Of a stretch of 64,000 nt of DNA, positions 46,502 through 57,719 are shown in pieces. The position numbers and the translations under genes are program-made. Source of the stretch: Pseudorhodoferax soli (lineage in GTDB: Bacteria > Pseudomonadota > Gammaproteobacteria > Burkholderiales > Burkholderiaceae_C); contig NZ_QPJK01000012.1 in NCBI RefSeq assembly GCF_003337555.1, positions 124,001 to 188,000 on the forward strand, read 5' to 3'. Position 1 is the first letter of the stretch. The number at the start of each line of letters is the position of its first letter. The notes beneath the pieces were generated by a model that was given only the letters and a program-made list of their open reading frames with translations, ran no database searches and was not told where the DNA came from.

Positions 46502-46978
46502 CTAGGAGCCTGCGTAGGCTTCCAGCCCCAGGCTCACGACGGTGGCCACTTCGGCGCCCACCGCCTCGCGGAATTCGGCCTCGGCCTGGGCCAGTGCGCC
46601 ACGGAAGGCCTGCTGCCAGGCCAGGCCGTCCGGCGTGAAGCGCACGACGCGCGCGCGCGCATCGTGCGGGTCCGTGGCCCGCGTGACCAGGCCCCAGGCC
46701 TCGCACTGCGCGATGAGGTCGCCCATGGCCTGCTTGCTCATGCCGGCACGCTCGGCCAGCACGCCGGGCCGCGTGCCGGCCACGTCCAGATGCCGCGTGA
46801 TGTGCACATGGGCGGCGCTGACCTGGGCCCGCGCCGCGAGGTTGGACAGGGCGAGCGGCACCTGCACGTCGTGCGCCATCAGGGCCAGCACACGCGCATC
46901 GAAGCGGCGCAGCGCATCGCCCAGCAAACGCCCCAGATGGGCAGTGCGCCAGGCATCGTGAACGTCGATGTTCTGCAT
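46502..46978 (-). CDS. MarR-family transcriptional regulator
   Basis: The product has 158 residues with the MarR winged-helix pattern: a recognition helix region GTRPGVLAERAGMSKQAMGD and the wing TDPHDARARVVRFTPDG. The ATG at 46978 is preferred; a TTG six codons upstream is in frame. No clear ribosome binding site is seen. It is divergent from recA, sharing a 141-base gap that also holds the LexA box, and precedes the two-component genes, which it may regulate. The effector is unknown. Confidence 0.85.
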   Translation of the reverse strand: MQNIDVHDAWRTAHLGRLLGDALRRFDARVLALMAHDVQVPLALSNLAARAQVSAAHVHITRHLDVAGTRPGVLAERAGMSKQAMGDLIAQCEAWGLVTRATDPHDARARVVRFTPDGLAWQQAFRGALAQAEAEFREAVGAEVATVVSLGLEAYAGS

Positions 46979-47041
46979 CTGCCAATCGTAAGGCAAACTG
47001 ACTAAAAAACATGATTTCTAGAATCAAGAGCTGCACTACAC

Positions 47042-47061
47042 TACTGGTCAAGCATCCAGAC
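47042..47061 (+). promoter_or_regulatory. LexA (SOS) box of recA
   Basis: TACTGGTCAAGCATCCAGAC fits the CTG-N10-CAG pattern of the LexA operator (CTG at 47044-47046, CAG at 47057-47059), 58 bases before the recA start. It agrees with the known SOS control of recA-recX. Confidence 0.7.
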
Positions 47062-47119
47062 AGTATGTAGTCACAGTCCAGGTGCAGTTTGCAAGTCATT
47101 GATCTCAAGGAGATTTTTC

Positions 47120-48171
<1,052 letters not shown>

Positions 48172-48175
<4 letters not shown>

Positions 48176-48630
48176 ACGGCGCCCGGCCAGCGCTCTCGCT
48201 GAAAGGCCGGGCGCTGCGCTATCTCTCCCAGCGCGAACACTCGCGCCCGGAACTGGAGCGCAAGCTGGCGCGCCACACCGAAGACGCCGAGGAACTGGCG
48301 CGCGCGCTGGACGAACTGCAGGCCAAGGGCTTCATCAGCGAAGCGCGGGTGGTCGAGTCGGTACTGCACCAGCGCGCCGCCCAGTACGGCGCCCTGCGGC
48401 TGCGCCAGGAGTTGCAACGCAAGGGGGTGGCGTCCGCCGCCATCAGCGAGGCCGTGGCTGGCCTGGCCGACAGCGAGTTCGACCGTGCACTGGCGCTGTG
48501 GCAACGCCGCTTCGCAGCGGCCACAGACGCGCGCGAGCACGCCAGGCAAAGCCGCTTCCTGCTGGCGCGGGGCTTCTCGGGCGCGGTGGTGACGCGTGTG
48601 CTGCGGCACCGGCCCGACAATGCGGACTGA
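48172..48630 (+). CDS. recX: RecA regulator RecX
   Basis: The product has 152 residues made of three-helix repeats; [20 protein letters not shown] is the typical N-terminal segment. RecX binds RecA filaments and limits their growth. The GTG start overlaps the recA stop as GTGA, so it is made from the same message at lower yield. The MFS gene begins directly after its stop. Confidence 0.94.
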
Positions 48631-49839
48631 ATGCCCGCTTCTCCTGCCCGCGCCCTTTCGGCGTTGACCTTCGCCTTCGGCCTGAGCCAGTTCTTCCGCA
48701 GCTGCCTGGCCGTGATCGCACCCGAACTGCAACGCGACCTCGGCCTGTCGGCCGCCGGCTTCGGCCTGCTGTCCTCGTGCTTCTTCATGTCGTTTGCGGT
48801 GGCGCAGATCCCGGTCGGCATCGCGTTCGACCGCTACGGCGTGGGCCGGCCCACGCGCTGGCTGATGTCCATCGGCGTGGGGGCTTCGCTGCTGTTCGTG
48901 TTCGCCCCGAACGGGCCGACCGCCATGCTGGCCCAGGCCGGCCTGGGCCTGGCCTGCGCACCGGTGTTCATGGGCCTCATGCACTACGCCGGGGCGCAGC
49001 TGCCCAATGCGCAGTACGTGGCCTTCGTCGGCCGCGCCAACGCCACCGGCATGCTGGGCGCGCTGTGTGCCACCTTGCCGCTGGGCTGGGTCGCCCAGCA
49101 CCTGGGCTGGCGTAGCGGCATGGCGTTCGCCGGGCTGTGCATGCTGCTGGCCTGCGTGGCCGTGTGGCGCTCGCTGCACGACGAGGGCGATGCGGACGCG
49201 CGCCGCGAGACGCCGATGGCCATGCTGGGCTCCAGCACCACGCTGCTGCTGCGGCCGGCGCTGTGGACGCTGATTCCTCTGTGCGTGGCCATGGCGGCCG
49301 GCACCAGCTTTCGCAACGCCTGGGGCGGCCCCTACCTGGCGGACCTGTTCGGTCTGCAGACGCAGGGCCGCGGTCTGGCGCTGTCGGCCGTGACCATCGC
49401 CTGCTTCGGCACTGCGCTGCTCTTGCCACGCCTGGTGCGCCGCAATGGGTTGCGCGCGACCGTGTTGGGCTGGACGCTGCTGTCGCTGGCCGGCGCGCTG
49501 GTGCTGGTGCTCTGGCCGGGCGGCGGCGCCATGCTGGCGCACCTGGCGGCCATGGCCTTGCTAGTGACCATCGGCATGCTGCATCCGCTGGTCATGACGC
49601 ACGGCCGCGAGCTGCTGCCGCCGGCCTTGCGCGGGCGCGGCCTGGGCGTGCTGAACAGTTTTGTGTTCCTGGGCTCGGCGCTGACGGCCTGGGCCTTCGG
49701 CCAAATCGCAGACACCGGCCAGCGCACCGGCTGGACGCTGGAATGGACCTGGTCGGCGATCTTCGGCTGTGCCGGTGTGCTGGTGCTGCTGGGCGCGCTG
49801 CCCTACGCCTTCAGCCCACGGCCGAATGCCAGGGCTTGA
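48631..49839 (+). CDS. major facilitator superfamily transporter
   Basis: The product has 402 residues with about 12 transmembrane helices and the MFS loop motif after helix 2 (GIAFDRYGVGRPTR, the G-x-x-x-D-R-x-G-R-R motif). A cytoplasmic loop separates the halves (about residues 180-200). The substrate cannot be inferred. Its ATG directly follows the recX stop with no gap, so it may be carried on the SOS transcript, unless a promoter lies within recX. It converges with argC. Confidence 0.85.
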   Translation: MPASPARALSALTFAFGLSQFFRSCLAVIAPELQRDLGLSAAGFGLLSSCFFMSFAVAQIPVGIAFDRYGVGRPTRWLMSIGVGASLLFVFAPNGPTAMLAQAGLGLACAPVFMGLMHYAGAQLPNAQYVAFVGRANATGMLGALCATLPLGWVAQHLGWRSGMAFAGLCMLLACVAVWRSLHDEGDADARRETPMAMLGSSTTLLLRPALWTLIPLCVAMAAGTSFRNAWGGPYLADLFGLQTQGRGLALSAVTIACFGTALLLPRLVRRNGLRATVLGWTLLSLAGALVLVLWPGGGAMLAHLAAMALLVTIGMLHPLVMTHGRELLPPALRGRGLGVLNSFVFLGSALTAWAFGQIADTGQRTGWTLEWTWSAIFGCAGVLVLLGALPYAFSPRPNARA

Positions 49840-49845
49840 GCGGGC

Positions 49846-50769
49846 TCACAAGCCCAGCATCAGCTTCAGGTTCTGCACCGCCGCGCCGCTGGCGCCCTTG
49901 CCCAGGTTGTCCAGCCGCGCGATGACGACGGCGTGGCGCGCGTCTTCGTTCGGGAACACGCGGATCTCCAGCCGGTTGGTGTCGTTCAGCGCCAGCGCAT
50001 CGAGCTTGCCGCTTTCGGTGGGCGGCAACACCTGCACGAACTGCTCGGGCGTGTTGCTCTTGGCATAGTGGCTGGCCAGCGCCGCCTGCAGGTCGGCCGC
50101 GCGCGGCTTGCCCGGCAGGTCGTCCAGGTGCAGCGGCAGCTGCACCAGCATGCCCTGGCGGAAGTTGCCGACCGAGGGAATGAAGACCGGCCGGCGCGTG
50201 AGCCCCGTGTAGGCCATGATTTCGGGAATGTGCTTGTGCTTGAGGCCCAGGGCGTAGGTCTCGAACAGCGGAGCCTCGTTCTTCTCGTAGGCCTCGATCA
50301 TGGTGCGGCCACCACCCGAGTAGCCGCTGACGGAAGGCAGCGCGATCGGGAAGTCGGCCGGCAACAGGCCCGCATCGACCAGGGGCCGCACGATGGCGAT
50401 GGCGCCCGTGGCGTAGCAGCCCGGGTTGGCGACGCGGTCGGCCTGCGCAACCTTCGAAGCCTGGCCGGCCACGAGTTCGGGGAAACCGAACACCCACGAC
50501 GGGTTCACGCGGTGGGCCGTGGAGGCGTCGACGATCTTGGGCTTTTTGCCCTGCAACTGGTCGATCAGCGCGACCGACTCGATGGCTGCGTCGTCGTGCA
50601 GGCACAGCACGACGAGATCGACGCCGGCCATCAGGTCGCGCTTGGCCGCCACGTCCTTGCGCAACTCGGGCGCAATGCTGACGAGTTCGATCTGTGGCAT
50701 GGCCTGCAGCCGCTCGCGGATCTGCAGGCCGGTGGTGCCGGCTTCGCCATCGATGAAGACTTTGGCCAT
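49846..50769 (-). CDS. argC: N-acetyl-gamma-glutamyl-phosphate reductase, short type
   Basis: The product has 307 residues, the length of the short ArgC class 2. The NADP-binding motif is [11 protein letters not shown] at the N-terminus; the catalytic cysteine is Cys118 in ANPGCYATG. It reduces N-acetylglutamyl phosphate to the semialdehyde in arginine biosynthesis. The ATG at 50769 begins the conserved sequence. It is divergent from sucC and converges with the MFS gene. Confidence 0.93.
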   Translation of the reverse strand: MAKVFIDGEAGTTGLQIRERLQAMPQIELVSIAPELRKDVAAKRDLMAGVDLVVLCLHDDAAIESVALIDQLQGKKPKIVDASTAHRVNPSWVFGFPELVAGQASKVAQADRVANPGCYATGAIAIVRPLVDAGLLPADFPIALPSVSGYSGGGRTMIEAYEKNEAPLFETYALGLKHKHIPEIMAYTGLTRRPVFIPSVGNFRQGMLVQLPLHLDDLPGKPRAADLQAALASHYAKSNTPEQFVQVLPPTESGKLDALALNDTNRLEIRVFPNEDARHAVVIARLDNLGKGASGAAVQNLKLMLGL

Positions 50770-50809
50770 GGTGTTCGCTCGGTAGAAGTACGTGTTGACC
50801 GCACGAAAT

Positions 50810-50824
50810 TGGTGCAGCGCACCA
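50810..50824. promoter_or_regulatory. palindrome in the argC-sucC divergent gap
   Basis: TGGTGC-AGC-GCACCA is a perfect six-base dyad 41 bases from the argC start. It is well placed for a repressor, but I know no regulator that matches, and clear promoter hexamers could not be assigned. Confidence 0.3.
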
Positions 50825-50936
50825 TGATACAGTCGCCGGCTGTCCGCCGTCTGGTTGTCAAGCATCCGTCGCTGGTGGACAACAGCGAACCCGTTTTCGC
50901 CTCTCCGTCCCCAACCCTCTTCCGAGAGACCTCCTC

Positions 50937-52100
<1,164 letters not shown>

Positions 52101-52109
52101 GGAAGCGTC

Positions 52110-53003
52110 ATGTCGATCTACATCAACAAAGACACCAAGGTCATCACCCAGGGCATCACCGGCAAGACCGGCCAGTTCCACACGGAGAAGTGCCAGGAAT
52201 ACGCGAACGGCAAGAACGCCTTCGTCGCCGGTGTGAACCCGAAGAAGGCCGGCGAGTCGATCTTCAACATCCCGATCTATGCCTCCGTCAAGGAAGCCGC
52301 CAGCCAGACCGGCGCCACCGTGTCGGTGATCTACGTGCCGCCCCCGGGCGCGGCTGCCGCGATCTGGGAAGCCGTCGAAGCCGACCTGGACATGGCGATT
52401 TGCATCACCGAAGGCATCCCGGTCCGGGACATGCTGGAAGTGCGCAACAAGATGAAGGCCAAGGAAGCTGCCGGCGGCAAGAAGACGCTGCTGTTGGGCC
52501 CGAATTGCCCCGGCCTGATCACGCCCGACGAGATCAAGATCGGCATCATGCCCGGCCACATCCACCGCAAGGGACGCGTGGGCGTGGTCTCGCGCTCCGG
52601 CACGCTGACCTATGAAGCCGTGGCCATGCTGACCGAGATCGGCCTGGGCCAGTCCAGCGCCGTCGGCATCGGCGGCGACCCGATCAACGGCCTGAAGCAC
52701 ATCGACGTGATGCAGGCCTTCAATGACGATCCGGAGACGGACGCCGTGATCATGATCGGCGAGATCGGCGGCCCGGACGAGGCCGACGCAGCCCGCTGGT
52801 GCAAGGACAACATGAAGAAGCCGGTGGTCGGCTTCATCGCCGGCGTGACCGCGCCTCCTGGCAAGCGCATGGGCCACGCCGGTGCGCTGATCTCTGGCGG
52901 CGCCGACACGGCCGACGCCAAGCTGGCCATCATGGAAGAGTGCGGCTTCACGATCACGCGCAACTTCTCCGAACTGGGCAAGTTGCTCAAGTCCAAGCTG
53001 TAA
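52110..53003 (+). CDS. sucD: succinyl-CoA synthetase alpha subunit
   Basis: The product has 297 residues. It carries the CoA-binding Rossmann domain ([11 protein letters not shown]) and the phosphohistidine loop [10 protein letters not shown], with His256 as the likely phosphorylated residue. It forms the active site together with SucC, coded nine bases upstream; GGAAG lies just before the ATG. Two hairpins and a terminator follow. Confidence 0.98.
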   Translation: MSIYINKDTKVITQGITGKTGQFHTEKCQEYANGKNAFVAGVNPKKAGESIFNIPIYASVKEAASQTGATVSVIYVPPPGAAAAIWEAVEADLDMAICITEGIPVRDMLEVRNKMKAKEAAGGKKTLLLGPNCPGLITPDEIKIGIMPGHIHRKGRVGVVSRSGTLTYEAVAMLTEIGLGQSSAVGIGGDPINGLKHIDVMQAFNDDPETDAVIMIGEIGGPDEADAARWCKDNMKKPVVGFIAGVTAPPGKRMGHAGALISGGADTADAKLAIMEECGFTITRNFSELGKLLKSKL

Positions 53004-53087
53004 GAACCGGTCAGGTTCTCGTCAGGCTACGCAGTTCCACGAACTGCGGTCCTCCGGATTGCTGGGTAAACTGCCCCGGCATACAAG

Positions 53088-53110
53088 AAAGCGCCCTGCA
53101 CGGGCGCTTT
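53088..53110 (+). terminator. terminator after sucCD
   Basis: A perfect nine-base stem AAAGCGCCC/GGGCGCTTT with a five-base loop, 85 bases after sucD. The stem itself ends in TTT but no long T run follows. Two more hairpins precede it: GAACC/GGTTC at 53004-53018 and GCAGTTC/GAACTGC at 53031-53047. Confidence 0.6.
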
Positions 53111-53139
53111 CGCATTCATAACAGCCGGAGAAATTACAC

Positions 53140-53826
53140 ATGTTCATGGGTCTCGACCTGTCTTCCGCCACGTTCTGGAGTGCATTCGGCTCCATCCTGC
53201 TGGCCAATGTCGTGCTGTCGGGCGACAACGCCGTCGTCATCGCCATGGCCGCACGGACGCTCAAGCCGGAGCAGCGCGGCAAGGCCATCTTCTTCGGCAG
53301 CGCCGCAGCCATCGTGATGCGGATCGTGCTGACGATCGTGGCGATCCGTTTGCTGACCCTGCCCTTCCTGAAGATCGCTGGTGCCGGTTTGCTGGCCTAC
53401 ATCGGCGTCGACCTGCTGATGGGCGAAGGCGATGGCGACGGCGGTGGCACCGAAGTCTCCGGTATGTTCAACGCGATCCGCACCATCCTCGTGGCGGACC
53501 TGGTCATGAGCCTGGACAACGTGCTGGCCGTCGCGGCCGCCGCACAGGGGAACATGCCGCTGCTGGTGCTCGGCCTGTTGGTCAGCATTCCGCTGATCGT
53601 CTTCGGCGCTTCGCTGCTGACCAAGGTCATGGAGCGTTTTCCCATCATCATCACGATCGGCGCGGCCCTGCTCGGCTTCCTGGCCGGCGAGATGCTGTTG
53701 ACCGACCCGGCTGTGGGCCAGTACCTGGGCGCTGTGAGCGAAACGACGGTCAAGGCCGCCGGTCTGGCGGGAGCGGTGCTTGTCGTGGCCCTGGGCAACT
53801 GGCTGCAGCGCCGCAGCAACGCTTGA
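53140..53826 (+). CDS. TerC-family (YjbE-type) membrane protein
   Basis: The product has 228 residues with about seven transmembrane helices. Two acidic membrane motifs typical of TerC are present: VVLSGDNAVVIAM (about residues 25-37) and VMSLDNVLAVA (about 123-133). A Gly/Asp-rich cytoplasmic loop (GEGDGDGGG) lies between the halves. TerC proteins have been linked to Mn2+ export and metal loading of exported proteins. It is a single gene, flanked by terminators on both sides, and no manganese riboswitch pattern is seen in its leader. Confidence 0.88.
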   Translation: MFMGLDLSSATFWSAFGSILLANVVLSGDNAVVIAMAARTLKPEQRGKAIFFGSAAAIVMRIVLTIVAIRLLTLPFLKIAGAGLLAYIGVDLLMGEGDGDGGGTEVSGMFNAIRTILVADLVMSLDNVLAVAAAAQGNMPLLVLGLLVSIPLIVFGASLLTKVMERFPIIITIGAALLGFLAGEMLLTDPAVGQYLGAVSETTVKAAGLAGAVLVVALGNWLQRRSNA

Positions 53827-53840
53827 GCGGGTGTCGCCCA

Positions 53841-53865
53841 CTGCGCTGTTGCAGGAACAGCGCAG
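53841..53865 (+). terminator. terminator after the TerC gene
   Basis: A perfect ten-base stem CTGCGCTGTT/AACAGCGCAG with a five-base loop, 14 bases after the stop. The downstream sequence has a C6T4 stretch rather than a long T run. Confidence 0.65.
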
Positions 53866-54134
53866 ACGGCCCCCCTTTTGGTCCCGTTCTGGCGATATTT
53901 TTGTTGGGCACCGGCAAATCGCCCTGTCATGTAACAGAATGTGGGTCCACGCCCCGGCCTCGTTCGGTGCGCTGCAGCTGACCCCAGCCGCTGAGCGCCC
54001 TTCGCCTGCATGCGTGGTGTTTTCATGCAGACGCAAGCCAGGCAAAGGGCACGAGTGCAGGCACAGCACACCAAACTTCATGCACGTGGTCCAGGCCCAT
54101 CCAGCGGCCAGGACGGCGATCGGCCCGGTGCGCC
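53866..54134 (+). other. intergenic region upstream of the phosphatase gene
   Basis: No gene is visible here. It holds a locally AT-rich patch (GCGATATTTTTGTT near 53894) that could belong to a promoter and an imperfect hairpin with CTGCATG/CATGCAG arms at 54006-54030. The final 60 bases before the phosphatase ATG show no clear Shine-Dalgarno. Confidence 0.4.
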
Positions 54135-54923
54135 ATGAACTACCAGTTCCAGGCGTTGACCCATCCCGGCCGGCTGCGCCACAACAACGAAGACTCCGCG
54201 GCTTTTGACCCTGTCTGCCGCTGCAGCGTGTTGGCCGACGGCATGGGCGGCTACAACGCCGGGGAGGTGGCCAGCAGCATGGCCGTCAACGTCATCCTCG
54301 CCGAGTTCGCTGCCTGGTTCGCCGCAGCCGGGTCCAGCGCTTCCGTGCGCGAGGTCCGCAAGGCCATGGAGCGTTCCGTGCACCATGCGAACCAGGCCAT
54401 CCTGAGCACGGCGCGCGCAGACCCGGACTGCGCTGGAATGGGCACCACGCTGGTCGTGGCCACGTTCCATGAGCAGCGCTTGGTGCTTGGCCACATCGGC
54501 GATTCGCGTGCGTACCGGCTGCGCGAAGGGCAGCTGCAGCAGATCACGCGCGACCATTCCCTGCTGCAAGAGCAACTCGATGCCGGGTTGATCACCCCCG
54601 CGCAAGCCGCCGTGTCGTCTCAGCGCAATCTCGTCACGCGCGCTCTCGGCATCGAGTCCGGGGTCGAGTTGGATCTGAACGAATTCGCGGTAGAAGCTGG
54701 CGACATCTACCTGCTGTGTTCGGACGGGCTGTCGGACATGGCGAACGACAGCGAGATCGGGGACATCCTGCGCGCGGCCAGCTCGCTCGAGCACAAGGCA
54801 CGCCGGCTCATCGACCTTGCGAACGCCAATGGCGGCCGGGATAACATCACCGTCCTGCTCGCACAGGCGATGTCTGCTCCGGCTACCCGGCCCGGCCTGG
54901 TTTCCAGGTTGTTGCGCACTTGA
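54135..54923 (+). CDS. PP2C-type serine/threonine protein phosphatase
   Basis: The product has 262 residues of the PPM family. Metal-binding acidic residues are in RHNNEDSA (Glu19, Asp20), VLADGMGGYNAGE (Asp35), the GHIGDSRAYR motif, LLCSDGLSDM and the C-terminal GGRDNITVLL. Bacterial enzymes of this type (Stp/PppA) reverse Ser/Thr kinase action. It is followed by an FHA-domain gene, a usual reader of phosphothreonine, but no Ser/Thr kinase gene lies in the window. The last 20 residues are basic and outside the fold. Confidence 0.92.
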   Translation: MNYQFQALTHPGRLRHNNEDSAAFDPVCRCSVLADGMGGYNAGEVASSMAVNVILAEFAAWFAAAGSSASVREVRKAMERSVHHANQAILSTARADPDCAGMGTTLVVATFHEQRLVLGHIGDSRAYRLREGQLQQITRDHSLLQEQLDAGLITPAQAAVSSQRNLVTRALGIESGVELDLNEFAVEAGDIYLLCSDGLSDMANDSEIGDILRAASSLEHKARRLIDLANANGGRDNITVLLAQAMSAPATRPGLVSRLLRT

Positions 54924-54964
54924 ATATCCATCGACATCCACATGATCAGACCCAGGAGCCGGCC

Positions 54965-55639
54965 ATGCCAAAGTTGATCGTCTCGATCGACGGTGTAGTC
55001 ATCAAGGAAGTCCAGCTCACCAAGGACCGCACGACGCTCGGCAGGCGCCCGTACAACGACGTCGTGATCGACCATCTGGCGGTCAGCGGGGAGCATGCGG
55101 CCGTGCTGATGGCCGGCAACGAAGTGCAGCTGGAAGACCTCAACAGCACGAACGGCACCTACGTCAACAGCCGGCCCATCCGCAAGCAGGTGCTGCGCCA
55201 CAACGACATGGTCGAGATCGGCAAGTACAAGATCAAGTTCTTGCACGATGCACAGGATGGCAGCGAAGCGCGCATGCCGGCAGCGCCGAGCCCGGTTGCG
55301 GCGCGCACCGATGCCCCGACGCCGCAGCGTCGGGCATTCGATACCGTTCTGGGTGCAGACCTCGAGGCTACGACCGGCCCCGCATCGATCCGCGTCACCT
55401 CGGGTTCGGCAGCCGGACGCGAAGTTGCGCTGGTCAAGGTTGTGACCACCATCGGCAAGCCGGGTGTGGCCGTCGCCGCCATCACGCGCCGTCCCCACGG
55501 CTATGTGGTCGTGCATGTGGAAGGAGCGCATGCCCCGATCGTGAACGGCACCACCGTCGGCTCGACGCCAGTGGATCTCAAGCACGGCGACGTGCTCCAG
55601 TTGGCGGGCACGCAGATGGAGTTCCTCCATGGTGCGTGA
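54965..55639 (+). CDS. FHA-domain protein with a second, degenerate FHA-like region
   Basis: The product has 224 residues. The first FHA domain (about 1-85) has all phosphothreonine-binding features: GRRPYND (26-32), SGEH (41-44) and LNSTNGTYVN (59-68). After a Pro/Ala-rich linker (about 90-118) a second domain (about 128-222) follows the same strand pattern, with TTIGKPG and IVNGTTVG, but lacks the key Arg and Ser. AGGAG lies nine bases before the ATG at 54965. It probably docks a phosphorylated partner of the adjacent phosphatase. Confidence 0.9.
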   Translation: MPKLIVSIDGVVIKEVQLTKDRTTLGRRPYNDVVIDHLAVSGEHAAVLMAGNEVQLEDLNSTNGTYVNSRPIRKQVLRHNDMVEIGKYKIKFLHDAQDGSEARMPAAPSPVAARTDAPTPQRRAFDTVLGADLEATTGPASIRVTSGSAAGREVALVKVVTTIGKPGVAVAAITRRPHGYVVVHVEGAHAPIVNGTTVGSTPVDLKHGDVLQLAGTQMEFLHGA

Positions 55640-55802
55640 TCGGACGGCGCCACGCCTCGGCAAATCGTGCACGTGGGGACCTTGTTGGCAACGGAATCAG
55701 CAAATTTTCTCGACAGCGGGTCACCACTGCCTGTAGCCTTCGACATCGCGCCCTGGGCAGGAGTGTCAGGCGCCCACCTCCTCATTTCACCGAAGGAACC
55801 GG

Positions 55803-56597
55803 ATGAAACTGCGCGTGCTCGGCTGTTCCGGCGCCATTGCAAAGGACTGTCGCACGACGTCCTTTTTGCTCGATGCCGACGTACTGGTCGATGCCGGCAC
55901 CGGCGTTGGGGATCTGAGCCTGGATGAGATGCGCCTGATCGACCATGTGTTCCTGACCCATTCGCACCTGGACCACATCGCCGCGCTTCCGCTCATGGTC
56001 GATGCCATCGCATCGCAACGGACAAAGCCCATCAGCGTGCACGCACTTGCAGGCACCATTGCAGCACTCAAGGTGCACATTTTCAACAACGTCATCTGGC
56101 CAGACTTCAGCCGGATCCCCTCGGAAGCCGCTCCTTTCGTGCGTTTCCACGAGATCGAGATCGGTACGCCTGTCCAGGTCTGCGGAAAGACCATCGAGCC
56201 CCTGCCTGCCGTGCACACGGTGCCGGCCTGCGGCTATGCCGTCTCGGCGGGAGGCCCGCACTGGGTGTTCACCGGCGACACGGAACGCAACCCGGCGTTC
56301 TGGGAGCGTCTGGAACAGTTGGATGTGGCGATGCTGGTGATCGAAACCGCGTTCAGCAACCGCGAGCAAGAACTCGCTCGGCGCAGCTTGCACCTGTCGC
56401 CCGTCGCACTGGCGGAAGAATTGGCGCACATGGACCACGCCCGCAACGTGCCGATCTACATCACGCACACCAAGCCGTCGGAGACCGTGTTGATCATGGC
56501 AGAGATCGACCAGTTTGACCGCAATGCCACGCATGACAGCCCGCCTGGCGCGCACGACATCCGCTGGCTGGAAGCTGGCCAAGAATTCGAGATCTAA
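55803..56597 (+). CDS. metallo-beta-lactamase-fold hydrolase, cyclic-nucleotide phosphodiesterase-like
   Basis: The product has 264 residues. The metal site HSHLDH (His53, His55, Asp57, His58) is intact, and further ligands are likely in VHTVPACG, FTGDTERN and ITHTKPSE. The overall pattern resembles class II 3',5'-cyclic-nucleotide phosphodiesterases and related MBL hydrolases. It lies 163 bases after the FHA gene, so co-transcription is uncertain. The substrate is not known. GAAGGAA precedes the ATG. Confidence 0.85.
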   Translation: MKLRVLGCSGAIAKDCRTTSFLLDADVLVDAGTGVGDLSLDEMRLIDHVFLTHSHLDHIAALPLMVDAIASQRTKPISVHALAGTIAALKVHIFNNVIWPDFSRIPSEAAPFVRFHEIEIGTPVQVCGKTIEPLPAVHTVPACGYAVSAGGPHWVFTGDTERNPAFWERLEQLDVAMLVIETAFSNREQELARRSLHLSPVALAEELAHMDHARNVPIYITHTKPSETVLIMAEIDQFDRNATHDSPPGAHDIRWLEAGQEFEI

Positions 56598-56945
56598 CGT
56601 CAGGTCTCATGGCCGAGGCGCCATGGAAAAGTCGATCGACGGCAGCAGCACAGATCAGCGTCGGAATCACGACCGGCAAGGTCAGCGCAGCGAACAGCAA
56701 CACCGCCGTCGCAAGCGACGCACTGTCCTGCCACCGCTGTCGGAGCAAGTTGCGCAGGTCGACGTTTCAGAAGTACTCCTTGTCCTTCATCAAAACGCTC
56801 TCTGATGCCCTGTGAAGGTGTGTTCGTCTCGATGTAGTCTTGGCGTCAGCAAAAACCCTTGCGGCACGGCCGGAAGGCTAGAGGGCCGCCGGTATCTGCT
56901 AATCTGCATACATTCCGTTTTCCATCATCACAGCGGGGAGATCCC
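56598..56945. other. 348-base gap without a convincing gene
   Basis: Two short open frames exist, 56609-56815 on the plus strand (68 codons) and 56494-56748 on the minus strand (84 codons), but neither has a good start site and the second overlaps the hydrolase gene. The minus frame codes for a hydrophobic, membrane-like run (LATAVLLFAALTLPVVIPTL) and is preceded by AAGGAG, which may mark a decayed small membrane protein. The last 60 bases before the next gene are relatively AT-rich and probably hold its promoter. Confidence 0.4.
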
Positions 56946-57266
56946 ATGTCCAAAGCGAGTGCATCCAGCGTCGAATCCCAAGAACAACTGGTCAGCGACA
57001 TCAAGTCCGTGATCTCTGATGCCGAGGAAATGCTGAGCGCCACGGCAGACCAGGCAGGAGAGAAGGTCAACAACCTGCGCGCGCGCATCCAGGTTCGCCT
57101 GCACGATGCCAAGCTGCGCCTGGTCGATGCCGAAGAAGCCCTGCTGGCCAAAACCAAGGCGGCGGCGCGCGCGACCGACGAATACGTGCACGAGTCGCCC
57201 TGGACCGCGATTGGCGTCGCCGCTGCGGCCGGCGTGCTGCTGGGCCTGGCCCTCGGCCGGCGTTGA
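56946..57266 (+). CDS. DUF883 (ElaB/YqjD-like) membrane-anchored ribosome-associated protein
   Basis: The product has 106 residues: a charged, helical N-terminal part (about 1-80) and one C-terminal transmembrane helix (SPWTAIGVAAAAGVLLGLALGRR) with the typical terminal Arg-Arg. E. coli YqjD and ElaB, of the same family, are tail-anchored in the inner membrane, bind ribosomes and are made in stationary phase. GGGGAG lies six bases before the ATG. It heads a three-gene yqjDEK-like operon. Confidence 0.9.
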   Translation: MSKASASSVESQEQLVSDIKSVISDAEEMLSATADQAGEKVNNLRARIQVRLHDAKLRLVDAEEALLAKTKAAARATDEYVHESPWTAIGVAAAAGVLLGLALGRR

Positions 57267-57296
57267 CCGGCCTGCACCCCATCCTCGGGATTGGGC

Positions 57297-57719
57297 ATGG
57301 CTAGCGCACCGCGCGGCGCGGCAGCGGGTGCCGGCCCGATCGGCGCCGTGCGCCGCATGCTGTCGACTCTCCTGGATCTGGCCCAGACACGGCTGCAGCT
57401 GATCGGCAACGAGATCCGGATCGAGAAGCACCGCGCGCTGCAGATGCTGGCGCAGGTGCTGCTCGCCATGTTCTGCGCGTGCATGGCACTGCTGATGGCG
57501 GTCGGGCTCGTTCTGGCGCTGTGGTGGGAGCAGCGTATCGCCGTGTTGAGCGTGCTGCTGGTCCTGTTCGCTGCTGCCGCGTTCTGGCTGCAGCATCTGG
57601 TCCGCAGCCGGCGTGCCATGCAGGACCATCCTTTCGCCGCCAGCTTGGCGGAGTTGCAAGAGGACCTGCGGCAGTTGAAGGAGACGGCCCAGCATGCGCC
57701 GCCGCAAGAACCTCGCTGA
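57297..57719 (+). CDS. YqjE/phage-holin-family membrane protein
   Basis: The product has 140 residues with two adjacent transmembrane helices (about 55-78 and 83-105) between amphipathic, charged ends. It matches the YqjE (Holin III-like) family that accompanies DUF883 genes. The ATG at 57297 was chosen over a TTG two codons earlier. It lies 30 bases after the DUF883 gene and overlaps the next gene by 26 bases. Function unknown; the family name does not imply phage origin. Confidence 0.87.
   Translation: MASAPRGAAAGAGPIGAVRRMLSTLLDLAQTRLQLIGNEIRIEKHRALQMLAQVLLAMFCACMALLMAVGLVLALWWEQRIAVLSVLLVLFAAAAFWLQHLVRSRRAMQDHPFAASLAELQEDLRQLKETAQHAPPQEPR

Noticed and set aside
53004-53139. Possible manganese (yybP-ykoY) riboswitch before the TerC gene
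   Set aside because: Several hairpins are present, but the conserved GGGGAGTAG-like core of that riboswitch is absent, and the last hairpin fits a sucCD terminator.
54135-56597. Phosphatase-FHA pair as part of a type VI secretion cluster
   Set aside because: No Tss, Hcp, VgrG or ClpV genes are present nearby.
56494-56815. Small open frames on both strands in the gap after the MBL hydrolase
   Set aside because: Weak or absent start signals, overlap with the hydrolase gene and no recognisable family; kept only as a note on the gap.
57297-57719. Holin-like gene as sign of a prophage
   Set aside because: It sits in a yqjDEK-type operon with no other phage genes, and the family name is only historical.
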